Below are positions 1 through 10,619 of a stretch of 64,000 nucleotides of DNA, piece after piece. The position numbers and the translations under genes were made by a program. The notes under the pieces are model-generated. The model was not told where the DNA came from and searched no databases. It worked only from the letters and a program-made list of their open reading frames with translations. The first letter of the stretch is position 1. Each line of letters opens with the position of its first letter. This DNA is from Morinoia aosen. Its lineage: Eukaryota > Arthropoda > Malacostraca > Amphipoda > Talitridae. Location of the stretch: assembly GCA_030386875.1 (NCBI GenBank), contig CM059570.1, forward strand, positions 29,016,192-29,080,191, in the 5' to 3' direction.

Positions 1-1001
1 TTTATCTTTGAAATCTTCAAAGAATTCAAAGCCATGGAAAGATTATATTTAAAATGCAGAGTACATTATTTCATCTATCTCATTTGGGATAGTTGAACAT
101 ACAACAGACACAAAGACAACACTAGGGCAAGAGATAAGCAACATCAGTTATTTTGTATATTACAAAAATGGCTGTACATCAACAACTTAAATTACATACA
201 GGTTACGATCATACATCTAAGCTTTACATTATTTTTTAGAGAAGTACCTGTTATTCAAACGCAATTAGTAAGGTTAAGCAACCAGAAGCCAAAATATAAC
301 TCAAAATCGGGCACGGAAACAGATGAACCATCCACTCTTCCTGAGATTTTGAAGCATTCATACTCAAGTTGAATTTTTTTTTTCATATAAGGTAAAACCT
401 CAACAACAAAACTTTCGTTGAAGAATTTTTAGTACAATTTTATTAGAAATTTCCCCTCGGATGCCAAATAAGAGAAGGTGCACGAGCTGTCATCGTGCAT
501 TGCATTGTCTATGATAAGCAGACACGCTCAGGCATAGTACGTAATAAGACCACATACGCACGCTGAGAGTAGCGAATACACACAAACGCCGGACGTACGA
601 CGGTGAGAGCGGGCAGCGCATCACGCAGACGCCTGACTATGACAATGAAAGCGAAGTATGTTCTATTAACCGACTCAATTGCACGCAGACATTTGAATGA
701 GTCGGGGTGGGCCAAAATTCCTGCAGCTGAGCCAGAATATATGAAGGTGGACCAAAATCCCTAGCTCAAATGATAGCTAAAATCCAGAACTTACTGCAGA
801 ATTTGTCTACTAGCTGGATGGTAGTGAAAACATGTGTACCAAACAATTTGTATTATAATGGGTACGAAAAGCAAAGGAAGTGACAGAAATGAAATAACTC
901 AAAAATTAGGTACTGCAGTCCTCCTCTTTAACATAGAAGCAAAAAGTTACACAGATATACAGAGAATACGCATCCATGCTCTTTGAAGTTCACAGCATAC
1001 A
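1..1001. other. Region downstream of GPALPP1, no gene recognised
   Basis: This lies beyond the GPALPP1 stop codon in the direction of transcription and would contain its 3' UTR. The 500-715 part is richer in CpG and gives a 68-codon minus-strand open frame with no recognisable domain, which I do not treat as a gene. No repeat or RNA gene is seen. Confidence 0.4.
439..444 (-). promoter_or_regulatory. Candidate polyadenylation signal for GPALPP1
   Basis: The minus strand reads AATAAA here, about 560 nt past the GPALPP1 stop codon. I saw no other canonical hexamer between the stop and this site. The cleavage site cannot be located from sequence alone. Confidence 0.35.
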
Positions 1002-1175
1002 CTACAAAAACTTGGAGCTTTTGCCGGAGGAAAATCTGTCGTTGAGGTTGCGTGCCTTTTTGAGTATGGAGCTTTTCTGGGCCTCGTCGAATTTGTTGAC
1101 ATGGAGATCCTCCTCACGACTGAAGGGCTTGCGGTCCGCACCTATCCCAGTCACGCTCAGGCTGTCTTTCTTTAC
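1002..1175 (-). CDS. GPALPP1: GPALPP1 terminal coding exon
   Basis: Encodes residues 402-458 and a TAG stop. It starts after a CCCAG acceptor. The segment RKPFSREEDLHVNKFDEAQ and the final GKSSKFL are the most conserved part of the family and settle the reading frame. Confidence 0.93.
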   Translation of the reverse strand, partial: VKKDSLSVTGIGADRKPFSREEDLHVNKFDEAQKSSILKKARNLNDRFSSGKSSKFL

Positions 1176-4100
1176 CTGGGTCGAAGAAACATATTCACAT
1201 TGAGAGTACAGCTGATCCTAAAAGGGATGTCTCAACAGTAGAAAACAATTATGCTATTAAATGGGATGCCATAAGAGTACAAAGGAATTATCCCAATGGA
1301 ATGGCTCAACAGTGCAAAAGATTTATCATGATGAGAAGATATAACAGCAGTAAGCAATAATACTAATGGGATGGCTTAACAGTACAAGGCAATCATCCAA
1401 ATGGGATGGCATTAGAGTACAAAGGAATTATCCCATTGAGATAACATAACATAATAATCCTAATGGGATGGGTCAATATTAATAATTGTGTCTTCCTGGC
1501 AGCATGCAGCAGCCAATGAAAAAGTCATCAATAATGCCTGACCACGCATTAGCAGAAAATCTAACTTGGTGACAACTTTGACTGAACTATGTAGACAGAT
1601 CTAGGACCACAAGCGTAGATTATGCGCGTTGAATATTCCTTTTTGCGAGAATGGTGAAGAGTTAAATAACATCATATTGCTTTAATTCCCTTCAATTTTT
1701 AAAATGAACTCCTTTAGGTAAAGAAAAGTCAGATCACCGGCAGTGAACTATAAGAGAAACAGAGACTAAAATTTCTGAATGTGGGAATAATTTTCAATAT
1801 GGAGAGGATGGACATAAAGATATGCTGTCAGTTGACTGTTAAATCTATATTAACACTTTGACTGCGCCGTGAGCCACCGGTGGTACACGGAGGGAATTTT
1901 CACAATGCTGCTTATCAACCACAAGTCAAAAAGTTAATTTTTGTGAATACTCAATGAAAACTAAATGAAGGCATGATACAGTTAAATGTTTGCTATTTTT
2001 AACATTATTTACGACAACTGACTCAAAAATTTGAGTTGAATAATAAACTTCAGTTTTATCTGCTGCAGTGAAAGTGTTAAAAACATCAAACATCATTAAT
2101 TCTATATTAAAAACTTCCTCTATCACTATCTTCTTCAGCAAAGTTTCCACAGAATACATCTTTGAGCTCAGGGCATTGGTGTGGAGAGCAGGACACGATG
2201 AGAGGACATACGCAATGAATGAGGTCAAGATTTACAAAATCTAACGCAAGTTTCACCTTTCATGGTAATATTTTTGCCATATTACTATCATCACAACCAC
2301 CGACGTACAACTGACACAGACATCAGGTTGTCACCAAGATCAGAATGAGGAAGTAACAAGCACTCAACAGAGAACTTTGAAAAGGATATGTTGTACATGT
2401 AATGGAAAAAATTACCAAGAGATATTAACGATACAATGAGACTATTTCCGAAAGACTATTACCATTGTACAAGAACAATGTGATGAAGTTCAGAGACCAG
2501 TTTTCAATTAAATTGTTTAAGTTGAACTTGGCACAAATACCAAGTCTTCCACAGGTCGATTCGGAGAATGAAATGAAAAAAATGCACACTCTTAATGAAG
2601 CTGAATAAATCAGCTGTAATACTGGATCTTCAAATGCCTATCCATTTCAAGCCCTGAAATTAGAGCAGCAGCCGATTTGCAAGAACTACCACCACAGCGA
2701 CTGAATTCAAGTATCATTCAAATTCATCATTTTAAAGTGTATCCTCAACACTACCCATTATTTTAGCATACATAAACTGCTTACAGCTGGACATGAAAGA
2801 CAAAATTCCTAAACAGCAGAACAAGGAAACACACCACACCACAGCTGAACAAAGAAGACAAAATCCCCCACACAGCTGGCCAAAGAAGACAAAAGCCCCC
2901 ACACAGCTGGCCAAGGAAGACAAAAGCCCCCACACAGCTGGACAAAGAAGACAAAAGCCCCCACACAGCAGGACAAAGAAGACAAAAGCCCCCACACAGC
3001 TGGCCAAGGAAGACAAAAGCCCCCACACAGCTGGCCAAAGAAGACAAAAGCCCCCACACAGCTGGCCAAGGAAGACAAAAGCCCCCACACAGCTGGACAA
3101 AGAAGACAAAAGCCCCCACACAGCAGGACAAAGAAGACAAAAGCCCCCACACAGCTGGCCAAGGAAGACAAAAGCCCCCACACAGCTGGCCAAAGAAGAC
3201 AAAAGCCCCCACACAGCTGGCCAAAGAAGACAAAAGCCCCCACACAGCTAAGCCAGGAAATACACCACACCACAGCAGGACATGGACATGCTGCCCACCT
3301 TCTTTTGCTTGCTCTGGTGCGTGTCAATGAGGGGCCGGGAGCGCTTGGTGTCGTTGTGGCGGTCTACAGCTGCCTGGAGCCGCTCATCCCTAGTGGTTTT
3401 CCGCTCATCCTGGAAGGTGGTCTGCTCCTCCGCATCCTTGTCTCCCTTTGCGGGGGCACGACCTTTGGCAGCTCTCTGCAGGTAAGGGGACAAGCTGGGT
3501 GACGTGGAAGCATAGAAATTTTCTTAGAAGTTATTCTGAGCATGCTGAGAGTTACTAAACACCCCTTTTTGCTGGTTTGCTTTCACCACTTGCTTCAGAG
3601 AATGTCTGTTCTGAGTATTAAAAATTTCAGCTCTGTCACCATTGCCAATAAATTACTGCTCTTCACGCTGTTTTTTCCACTGAGTTTTTTGAACAGACGT
3701 AAATTTTTCGGTCCCTATCTGAGGCACTTCTGAGGCACAAAAATTTATGATCAGATTGTATTTAAAAAATTTCTGCAGCAGGAAAACATACTTGATAAGT
3801 GGATGAAAAGCATTTTGCTTAACATGCAGTACAAAGAGTTCCAATAAATGGCAGTGTAACAACCAAAAAGCTTATAGCACCCCAGAGAAATATGGGATTT
3901 TACAGTTAACAACCTATCATGTACTGAAGAAATGGAAAGTATGGCATTAGAGTGCAGCACACAAGGTACCTGAGCCTTGCGCTCCTTATCAGCCGGAGTG
4001 TCTGTCCACACGGAGGTGTCCCCTCGGTCCCGCTTGCCGGACTTAGAGAACTGGCGCGCCTGCAGGCCCAGACCAGCAAAGAGCGGCTTGTCTTCTGGCA

Positions 4101-6437
4101 GAGTCAGCATCCAGTCTTCCCGCTTAGGCGCTGTGTTGCTCGCCTGTAACATTCCAGGGTAGCTGAGCACATCAAACTTAAATGTCATGTACATGAATTT
4201 GATGGCTTTTATTTGCTGAGTGTTGTTGTCTAGATACAAAAAATAAAGTAAACCTGGATGAAGTCCCACATATAAACTTGCGTGTCACAAAAAAGGATTT
4301 GAGTTCTTGCCTTAACAGGTATGTTTTCTGGATACAAAAAATTATGGGAAACATGTATGAAGCCAAGTAGATCTAATTTCCTGATACAAATATGCATAAA
4401 AGTTCTTAAAACTAATTAAACCTTTAATTTATGAAGTCAAATGAGAATAGTGGTTACAAGTGCTTCTTAAAGGGATTTCCATTCTAGTTTCTGAAAATAA
4501 TATTTTCAATGCCCGGCATTCAACTTGTGCAGCAGATGTACTTATTCCTAGGAGAAAATTAAACCTCAGGCACAGCATACATTGTTTCAGTAGGACTTGT
4601 GACAAGTAATGTATGTAACAGTAAGAGAAGAAATTCTCATGCTTTCGCACACACTCTGCAGTATGTCCCAAGTTAACAAACATATAATTTTTATTGGGTT
4701 TGTCATTGTTTGTTGCAAAATACTGGTATGTCTAGCAATCCAGGAAATCATAAGAAATTTAATTCATATTAAGAGCTTTGAGGTGGCAAATCAAGACAGT
4801 TAAGATCATGTGATAGCATGTTAGGCTCCATTTTGTATACAGGGATCAATATGCTGAAACAAGAAAGTTTTAATGAAAAAAGCACTTTCTACATAATTTT
4901 CTTCTAGTTACATGAACCACATCTACTTAGTCCATCACAAATTATTATATTCAATGCAATAGTTGCATTCACATATTATACAGACTTTGTATCTTATAAC
5001 TGGCACAATGACTAGCAAACAATAATCACTTTAAACTTAGCCTCTCCAAGATTCAAATGCACTTTTCTGAATCAGATAACAGAACGAGAACACAACCCAA
5101 CAGTGATCAGAAGCTGTACTTTGCAACCTCATATAAATACAAGATAGGAGTGACGTTCAAGCCAAAATGTTGAAGTGTTTGAAGTAACACACTCACAGAG
5201 CTACAACTTCTTATGGAATGAATCACTCAATTTAATTTAGAGCTTAATTTATTTATAGCCATAAAAATGCTAAGACTAGTTTATAGCTACATACTTGGTC
5301 CCACACTGCATTCACTATGGCTGGATAATCATTATATTTCCTTACTCAAAAATGCAATTATTAGTAAAAAAGAGAGAGTGCTCACTTCAATTAATATTTT
5401 AGAGCTAATATGTCATTGACATATAAGATGAAGAATTAACTACATACTATACAAGCATACAGTTTCAAGTTATACAAGCTCACAACACACAGATGTGCAC
5501 TAAAAAAGTCTGAGACGAGTCTACAAGATTAACTAAAATAATGCCATGTATGCATGTAATTTACCACAACAGTTAATGAGCATACCTCTTTTAGCCTCCT
5601 CTGAGTGGCTTCTGTTCGCTGATGGAGGGTTGACTCTATGTATTCATCAATGTCCACTTCTTGGCTAGGAGGCATTGGTCCATACACTTCATCATCCTCA
5701 GAAAACTCCTTGTCATCCATAGCTGCCAAAGTTGGCTCTTCTTCTTCTATTTTAGGACGAGAATCCAATTTGCATTGGGATGACTGCTTCTTTTTCAAAT
5801 GAGGAGGTAAAGCAGGACAATAACTATCTTCTTCTTCTTCTTCATCATCATCATCATCATCATCATTGTCACTAGCAGCAGAGGTAGCCATAATTTCAGG
5901 TGGGAGTACAGGACCAAATGTTCTTTCATTTGCCTTACCAGATCTTAAATCTTTACTCTTACTAACAGTAGTCTGTGAAACTTGCTTGGAGGGCAGAGAG
6001 TGAGCACTGTTTTTCAAATGGGGAGGTAAAGAAGGACCATACTCATCACTGTCTGACTGATTGCTTTCACTGTCTTCACTTTGATGTCTGCCACCAGGTG
6101 AAGCATCAGTTCCAATTTTCACTGATGGTGAACCACAACTTTTGTTTCCAGGAACTGCAGAAGTCCTCAATAGGTGAGGGGGCAAGGATGGGCCATAGGC
6201 ATCAGAATCATCATCATCACCCACTTTCACCTGAGCTTTATTCTTTTGTAAATGTAGAGGCAAGGCAGGGCCATATGTATTAGGTGAGTCTGGCTCAGAC
6301 ATTGTACTTTCAGCTGAAGATGAACTTTTTTCCTTCAGATTTGATGGAATTTGAGGCCCATATTCTTCTTCTTCTTCTTTGTTTTGAGAACTGCCTTGAT
6401 TTCTTAAATTTTGAGGCAATTGAGGTGTGTGATCCAT
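1002..6437 (-). CDS. GPALPP1: GPALPP motif-containing protein 1 (DUF3752 family), four coding exons
   Basis: Coding exons are complement(1002..1175, 3299..3475, 3970..4143, 5586..6437), giving 458 residues. All three introns have GT-AG ends and split the frame between codons (phase 0). The N-terminal exon carries seven YGPxLPPHL-like motifs, the family hallmark, separated by acidic and serine-rich linkers. The three short exons form the C-terminal DUF3752 domain: KREDWM, SVWTDTPADKERKAQ, a basic helical stretch, then FDEAQKSSILKKARNLN and a GKSSKFL terminus, matching the ending of animal GPALPP1. The human protein is about 340 residues, so the motif region is expanded here. The start is the first in-frame ATG and yields MDHTPQLP. 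The family is nuclear and poorly characterised; molecular function is not established. No broken exon is seen, so the gene is probably active. Confidence 0.93.
1216..1480. repeat. Degenerate tandem repeat in GPALPP1 intron 3
   Basis: Phrases such as AATGGGATGGC, ACAGTACAAAGG and AATTATCCC recur at roughly 35-40 bp intervals. The copies are diverged, so this is an old tandem array. Confidence 0.6.
1850..2080. mobile_element. piggyBac-like MITE with TTAA target duplications
   Basis: Both ends are flanked by TTAA (1850-1853 and 2077-2080). Just inside are inverted ends CACTTTGACTGC and GCAGTGAAAGTG, differing at one base. TTAA duplication is diagnostic of the piggyBac superfamily. The interior of about 220 bp has no transposase frame, so it is non-autonomous. 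It lies in GPALPP1 intron 3. A diverged relative is at 28018-28250. Confidence 0.8.
2783..3285. repeat. 31-bp minisatellite in GPALPP1 intron 3
   Basis: About 13 near-perfect 31-bp units plus degenerate edges. The plus-strand unit contains GAAGACAAAAGCCCCCACAC and AGCTGGCCAAG. Variants swap GGCC for GGAC and AAAG for AAGG. The unit length is not a multiple of three and lacks stops, so several frames stay open without coding meaning. On the gene strand each unit contains a pyrimidine tract followed by CAG. Confidence 0.95.
3299..3475 (-). CDS. GPALPP1: GPALPP1 coding exon 3
   Basis: Encodes residues 343-401, after a CTGCAG acceptor and before a GTGGG donor. It is highly charged and probably helical (DERKTTRDERLQAAVDRHND, then KRSRPLIDTHQSKQKK). 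A 31-bp minisatellite begins within about 50 nt of its donor on the intron side. Confidence 0.9.
3970..4143 (-). CDS. GPALPP1: GPALPP1 coding exon 2
   Basis: Encodes residues 285-342, starting after a TTACAG acceptor and ending at CAG before a GTACC donor. It carries the conserved KREDWM and SVWTDTPADKERKAQ segments that open the DUF3752 domain. Confidence 0.92.
4144..5585 (-). other. GPALPP1 intron 1, no feature recognised
   Basis: AT-rich intronic sequence between coding exons 1 and 2. I see no repeat, mobile element or alternative exon in it. Confidence 0.6.
5586..6437 (-). CDS. GPALPP1: GPALPP1 coding exon 1 (motif-repeat exon)
   Basis: Encodes residues 1-284. GPALPP motifs in order: YGPQIPSNL, YGPALPLHL, YGPSLPPHL, YGPSLPPHL, FGPVLPPEI, YCPALPPHL and YGPMPPS. 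The sixth has Cys in place of the motif Gly. An acidic run (seven Asp, then five Glu) lies just before the sixth motif. The exon ends RRLKE followed by a GTATG donor. Confidence 0.93.
5826..5873. repeat. Coding trinucleotide repeats (GAA and GAT tracts)
   Basis: A run of CTT triplets followed by CAT triplets on the plus strand encodes the Glu and Asp tract of GPALPP1. Its length is probably polymorphic. Confidence 0.85.
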
Positions 6438-6505
6438 TCTTACACTCAATGGATGCTCTATTAAGATGCAACAGCTATTCAAGAATTTCAGATCCTGGAG
6501 TTAAC
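6438..6505 (-). other. Probable GPALPP1 5' UTR segment with 3' splice acceptor
   Basis: Upstream of the start ATG the frame stays open but has no further ATG. At 6506-6508 the minus strand has TTTATTCCAG, a plausible acceptor, so the start codon probably sits in the second transcribed exon and a non-coding exon lies further right. Confidence 0.35.
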
Positions 6506-6877
6506 CTGGAATAAAATGGGATTAAAATGTAAAAAATAAATATGAAATATCTACTACATATTTAAAAACAATTCTAATCAACAATTAAAACAAAACACAA
6601 TTTTTCTTCTCTTTCCAAAGGCTATGAATTTGATTACCAGATGATATATTTCAACAATATAACACTATATTTGCAAATTATAAAAAATAATGCAGTCCCA
6701 TAATTTTACTAAATCAACTACATTGAAACTTGAACCACGTGTAATACAAACTGCAATTAGGAAAGATTAAGAGCTTTTAATAAATTGTTTACCTTTTAAT
6801 ATTTCTCAAGTTTACAAATAGATTATCAAGTATTTATTTTTGAATCGAAAATAGCCTTACAAAGACAGCATCTCAAT

Positions 6878-6975
6878 GAATTCAACAAGATAAGTTGATA
6901 AATGTAAAGGGTTTGCTACTAATTGAGAATTCAACAAGATAAGTTGATAAATGTAAAGGGTTTGCTACTAATTGA
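6878..6975. repeat. Tandem duplication, 49 bp x 2
   Basis: A 49-bp segment starting GAATTCAACAAGATAAG is repeated head to tail without visible change. It sits at the left edge of a long-inverted-repeat element, so the duplication extended that element's outer end. Confidence 0.9.
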
Positions 6976-7010
6976 TTTTTAGGTTTTCGGTGCCTAAACA
7001 TAATTAATTA

Positions 7011-7618
7011 CCGTCGTACCTCGGTACTCGACCGCCTCTATACTCGATCAAATCGGTGCTCGACCAAAAAATTGGAGTAGAAAATGCATCGGATCTCGAA
7101 CAGATTTTCGGTACTCGACTGGCCGAGTCGGCCCGAACTCGCCTGACGTTTACCCGCCTCGACCAGCGGGTAAGCGTCAGTTCGACTCAGACCGCCAGTG
7201 GAGTAAGACGTACGCAGTTTGTTCGAGTATTTCTTCCCAGATTTAAACTTTTTCATGTTGCTCTAGCCCTTAATAATGGGTCCAAAGAAAGACAGTGAAC
7301 AGGGAAAGGCATAGAGGAAAGCAGTAAGGACCACTATTAAACTGAAGAAGGAAATGGTAGCAAAATATGAAAGTGGTATACAAGTGTTTGACCTCGCGTC
7401 GCATTTATCTTTATCATATACTGCTTGTGCACATTTACGTCTTCATTGTTGTTTAGATACACGTTCTTATAATATTTTAGATATTTTTCTTAAAGGTATG
7501 AACGGATTAAAATACTTTCCATTATTTCTTATGGGAAAATTGGTTTCGGTGTTGGAACAAATTGGTGCTCGACCACCACCTCAGAACGGATTAATGGTCA
7601 AGTACCAAGGTACGACTG
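7011..7618 (+). mobile_element. Internally deleted Tigger (pogo) DNA transposon
   Basis: Inverted ends CCGTCGTACCTCGGTACTCG and, at the right, the complement of CAGTCGTACCTTGGTACTTG are bordered by TA on both sides (7009-7010, 7619-7620), as expected for pogo/Tigger. Inside, from ATG 7276, is a decayed start of a Tigger/CENP-B-like transposase: MGPKKDSEQGKA, a stop codon, then KKEMVAKYESGIQVFDLAS, the first helix-turn-helix region. The catalytic DDE core is absent, so the element is a non-autonomous deletion product. Confidence 0.82.
7276..7440 (+). pseudogene. Tigger/CENP-B-type transposase N-terminus, broken
   Basis: About 50 codons with a Tigger-like start (MGPKK) and a KYESGIQVFDLAS helix, interrupted by TAG after codon 12 and cut off before any catalytic residue. 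It is recognised by resemblance to the CENP-B N-terminal DNA-binding domain found in Tigger proteins. Confidence 0.65.
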
Positions 7619-8130
7619 TAGTTTTAAATGAACCAGTTTTCTTCTATGCACTTTCTGTTGCAAATAAGAATTTACCGAATTATAGCGGTAGGTAACCGTA
7701 GGTTTAGTTTCATCTTTGATGTCGAATGAGCTCGAATGAACAGCTAATCATTGATTTTCAAATTTTTGTCACCAGAAACATGGTAATAACATCAAAATAA
7801 ACTACTTTACTTCTATACACTTTTTTTGTCAAATGAATATTTTACGAGTTTGCGCGGTAGGTTTAGTTTCGTCTTTGATGACGACCGCGTTGGAAGTGAG
7901 ACTTCATTGCAACGTTGCAATCGATGAATTACTTCTCGCTTTAAACACTTGAGTTGCAGTAACTTATTCACCGCTATAACTCATAAAATACTTATTTACA
8001 ACGGAAAGTGCATAGAAGAAAACTTGTTTATTTTGATCTAATCAACTATGTATAGGCACCAAAAATTTAAAAATCGATTACCAGCAAACGCTTTACATTT
8101 ACCGATAAGTTTATGGAGAGCACTTAATAC

Positions 8131-8690
8131 AAATTTTGGTAAATCTGAAGGAGATGACAGTTGTCGATTTTCCACTTTTTGGTGCCTGAACCTAATGAAT
8201 TGAATCAAAATAAACAAGTTTTCTTCTATTCTTTTTTCGTCTCAAATGAGTATTTTACGATTTTTAGCGGTAAGTTTAGTTTCGTCATTGATGACATATG
8301 CGCTCGAATAAACAGCTACTTATCGATTTTCGAATTTTTGTTGCTTGAAACATGGTAATAACATCGAAATAAACAACTTTTATTCTATACACTTTTTTTG
8401 TCAAATGAGTATTTAACAAGGTATAGCGGTAGGTTTGGTTTCGTCTTTCAAGACAGCGCTGGAAGCGAGACGCCATTGCAGTATTGCCATACAACTCGAT
8501 CAAAGAATTTCTTTCCGCTTTAAAGACCGGAGTTGCGGTAAGTCATTTACCGCTATAACTAATAAAATACTCATTTGAGATGGAAAGTGCATAGAAGAAA
8601 ACTTGTTTATTTCGATCTAATTAACTATGCTAAGGCATCGAAATTCACAAAATCGATAACTGTCATATCCTTCAGATTTACCCAAATTTT
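8131..8690. mobile_element. Long-TIR fold-back element, copy B
   Basis: The left arm AATTTTGGTAAATCTGAAGG with GACAGTTGTCGATTTT and AACAAGTTTTCTTCTAT is matched in reverse complement at the right end. The arms run about 150 bp with scattered mismatches. The interior is related to copy A at 6927-8115 (shared GTTTAGTTTCGTC and GAAACATGGTAATAACATC blocks), so these are two members of one family next to each other. Confidence 0.75.
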
Positions 8691-9147
8691 GATTCATCTT
8701 ACCCATACTCTGCCACATGCAAATAGAAAATTAAAAAAAAATATATAATTCAAATCTACACTTGGAAAAAAAAAACTTATTTTTTATATTATTAGTACCA
8801 ACAAGCACAAGGCTGCCAGAGAAAAATGTAAAGAAGCAAACCTATACTTTAACTAAAAGCACAGAAATAAATAATATCTTAACATATTTGTAATGCAGGC
8901 ATGATAATATATGTTACGGAATATAAGCTCTCAGTTCAGAAAGCATAGCTCATGTGAGAACTTCACAAAAGATGGATCTTGGGTTGGTAGCCTAGTACAT
9001 GTTGGTTAAGAGTAATCTAATTTGAAGGATCTTGGATACCCATCTAATATTCTTAACTATTTCCATAGTAAATTTTAGGATACTCAATGAATTCTCTAAC
9101 ATTTCAGTGTTTGTGTGGACTGATATCATATCAAAAATAGCACGCAA
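8691..9147. other. AT-rich spacer, nothing recognised
   Basis: No ORF, repeat or RNA gene can be supported here. Confidence 0.5.
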
Positions 9148-9150
9148 TTA

Positions 9151-9662
9151 GGGTGCCTGCACACCAAAAGATTTGAGGCGAGAAAGCAAGCAAGCTTGAA
9201 TCGATATACATGTATTCCTATGGGAGTGCGCACACCAAAAGCAAGCTAGCAAGCGAGTGAAAAAGATTGAAGATTGGCTGAAGCGAGAAAGCGACTCGAA
9301 GATGGTTTCACGCTTAAAAGCTGCAGCAAGAAACGTCTGGCAGTGCGCTATGAGATGTCGACGAGGAAGGTGCGCTGCTCAATTCTTCCAGAATAGACTG
9401 AACTCCTTATATCCAAAGTTTATGCTGTACTGTGCCTTTCGAACTCATAAAATCCACAGCAAAGTGACAGATTACGTGTTTCAAAGCAATGGGACGAAGT
9501 AGGAATGATACTCAATGTTACAAACACATGCTTGTGCCGCTTATTTTTGTTATAGACCTCTCTCCATGACATTCAGGAGCAAACTGGCTATCTTTTGGTG
9601 TGTGATAGATCTTGCCTAACATCTTTCTCTCTTGCTTGCCGTCTTTTGGTGTGCAGGTGCCC
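9151..9662. mobile_element. Harbinger-like MITE with TTA target duplication
   Basis: The ends are inverted repeats GGGTGCCTGCACACCAAAAG (left) and its near-exact complement at 9642-9662, with one mismatch. Both sides are flanked by TTA (9148-9150, 9663-9665). A 3-bp TTA duplication with GGG ends fits the PIF/Harbinger superfamily. The interior has sub-terminal AGCAAGC motifs and no recognisable transposase, though an 82-codon frame exists at 9257-9502. Confidence 0.75.
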
Positions 9663-9665
9663 TTA

Positions 9666-10600
9666 CTCATAACTACAGTAACAAAAAAAAAAAACTCGTT
9701 GTAGCAGCTTATGGAATGTTTTCATAACTGAAAATGCTCATGTGATGAGAAATGATTACCAAATGAATAATTGTCATTGGCTGACTACACTAAAACAGGA
9801 ACTTTTAGATCATTGTAAATAAGAACGAAGTTAAAAAGCTTCAAGTACTGGACACAAAAAAATAGAATGGGTAAAAGGGGAAATGATTTTGGCACATTTC
9901 AAATATTATCAAGACGTTTGTGCTTGAGGGTCCCCAGCAGTCAAAACATAAAATTTTCTTTCGAATAGTTTAATACGCAGGTAAATTTTACACAATTTAT
10001 TCACGCAATTTATTGACATTAGTCAGTCGAGACACTTCTTACACAATATTTCCTGCGCCAGCCCCACTTTTTCTTCGGGGATCCAAAAGGATTTTGAAAG
10101 TCAATGGATTTCTTCCGCAGAAGTCTGTACAACCTGGCAGTCAGCCTCACAGTCGGCGTTACAATTTACAACTTGCGTACAGTGTAATAGAGTCGCGAGC
10201 TACTTTTTGAGCAACAACACAATACTACCGTGAACAATGTTTGTAAACAAATTCTGACGGCATCACTGGCGAAACAAAACTCAATTCCTTTCCGCAAACC
10301 TGGCTTGATACAAACATTTTTTCAAACTATATACAAAATAAATTTAATTGCAATGCACACAGTAAAAACTGAGGAACGAAATCCTTTCCTGTAACACAAT
10401 TAAATCATGGTTTTCTCTGCTCAGGTCACTCAAATATGTATGGGCAATATTTTACATCAAGATCCACCTGAAAACTTTTAGACGTATTTAAAAAATAAGA
10501 GTTATCTAGTTAGTAGCACTCGCCCTATGCTTGGAAATTGAGATTCCCCAACGTTTAAGCTCAGCATTTCTTCTCTTTGTCGAAATAAAAAGAAAAAGCC
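9666..10600. other. Spacer; possible GPALPP1 upstream exon around 10043-10240
   Basis: Mostly unremarkable. The 10040-10260 segment is less AT-rich, and on the minus strand it ends in a good donor (GTAAGA at 10042-10037). This could be the non-coding first exon of GPALPP1, but nothing in the sequence proves it. Confidence 0.2.
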
Positions 10601-10619
10601 ATAATTTCAATCTAAAGTC

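Larger units (their letters stand above)
6927..8115. mobile_element. Long-TIR fold-back element, copy A (split by a Tigger insertion)
   Basis: The left arm (AAATGTAAAGGGTTTGC, then GGTGCCTAAACAT, then TTTTCTTCTATGCACTTTC) reappears reverse-complemented at the right (AAAGTGCATAGAAGAAAA, GGCACC, CTTTACATTTACC). Arms run over about 150 bp once the 608-bp Tigger insertion is ignored. No transposase frame is seen. Superfamily not assigned because the exact ends and target duplication are blurred. Confidence 0.7.

Noticed and set aside
509-715. 68-codon minus-strand frame near the window start
   Set aside because: No domain, no promoter or splice evidence, and it lies in the expected 3' UTR region of GPALPP1.
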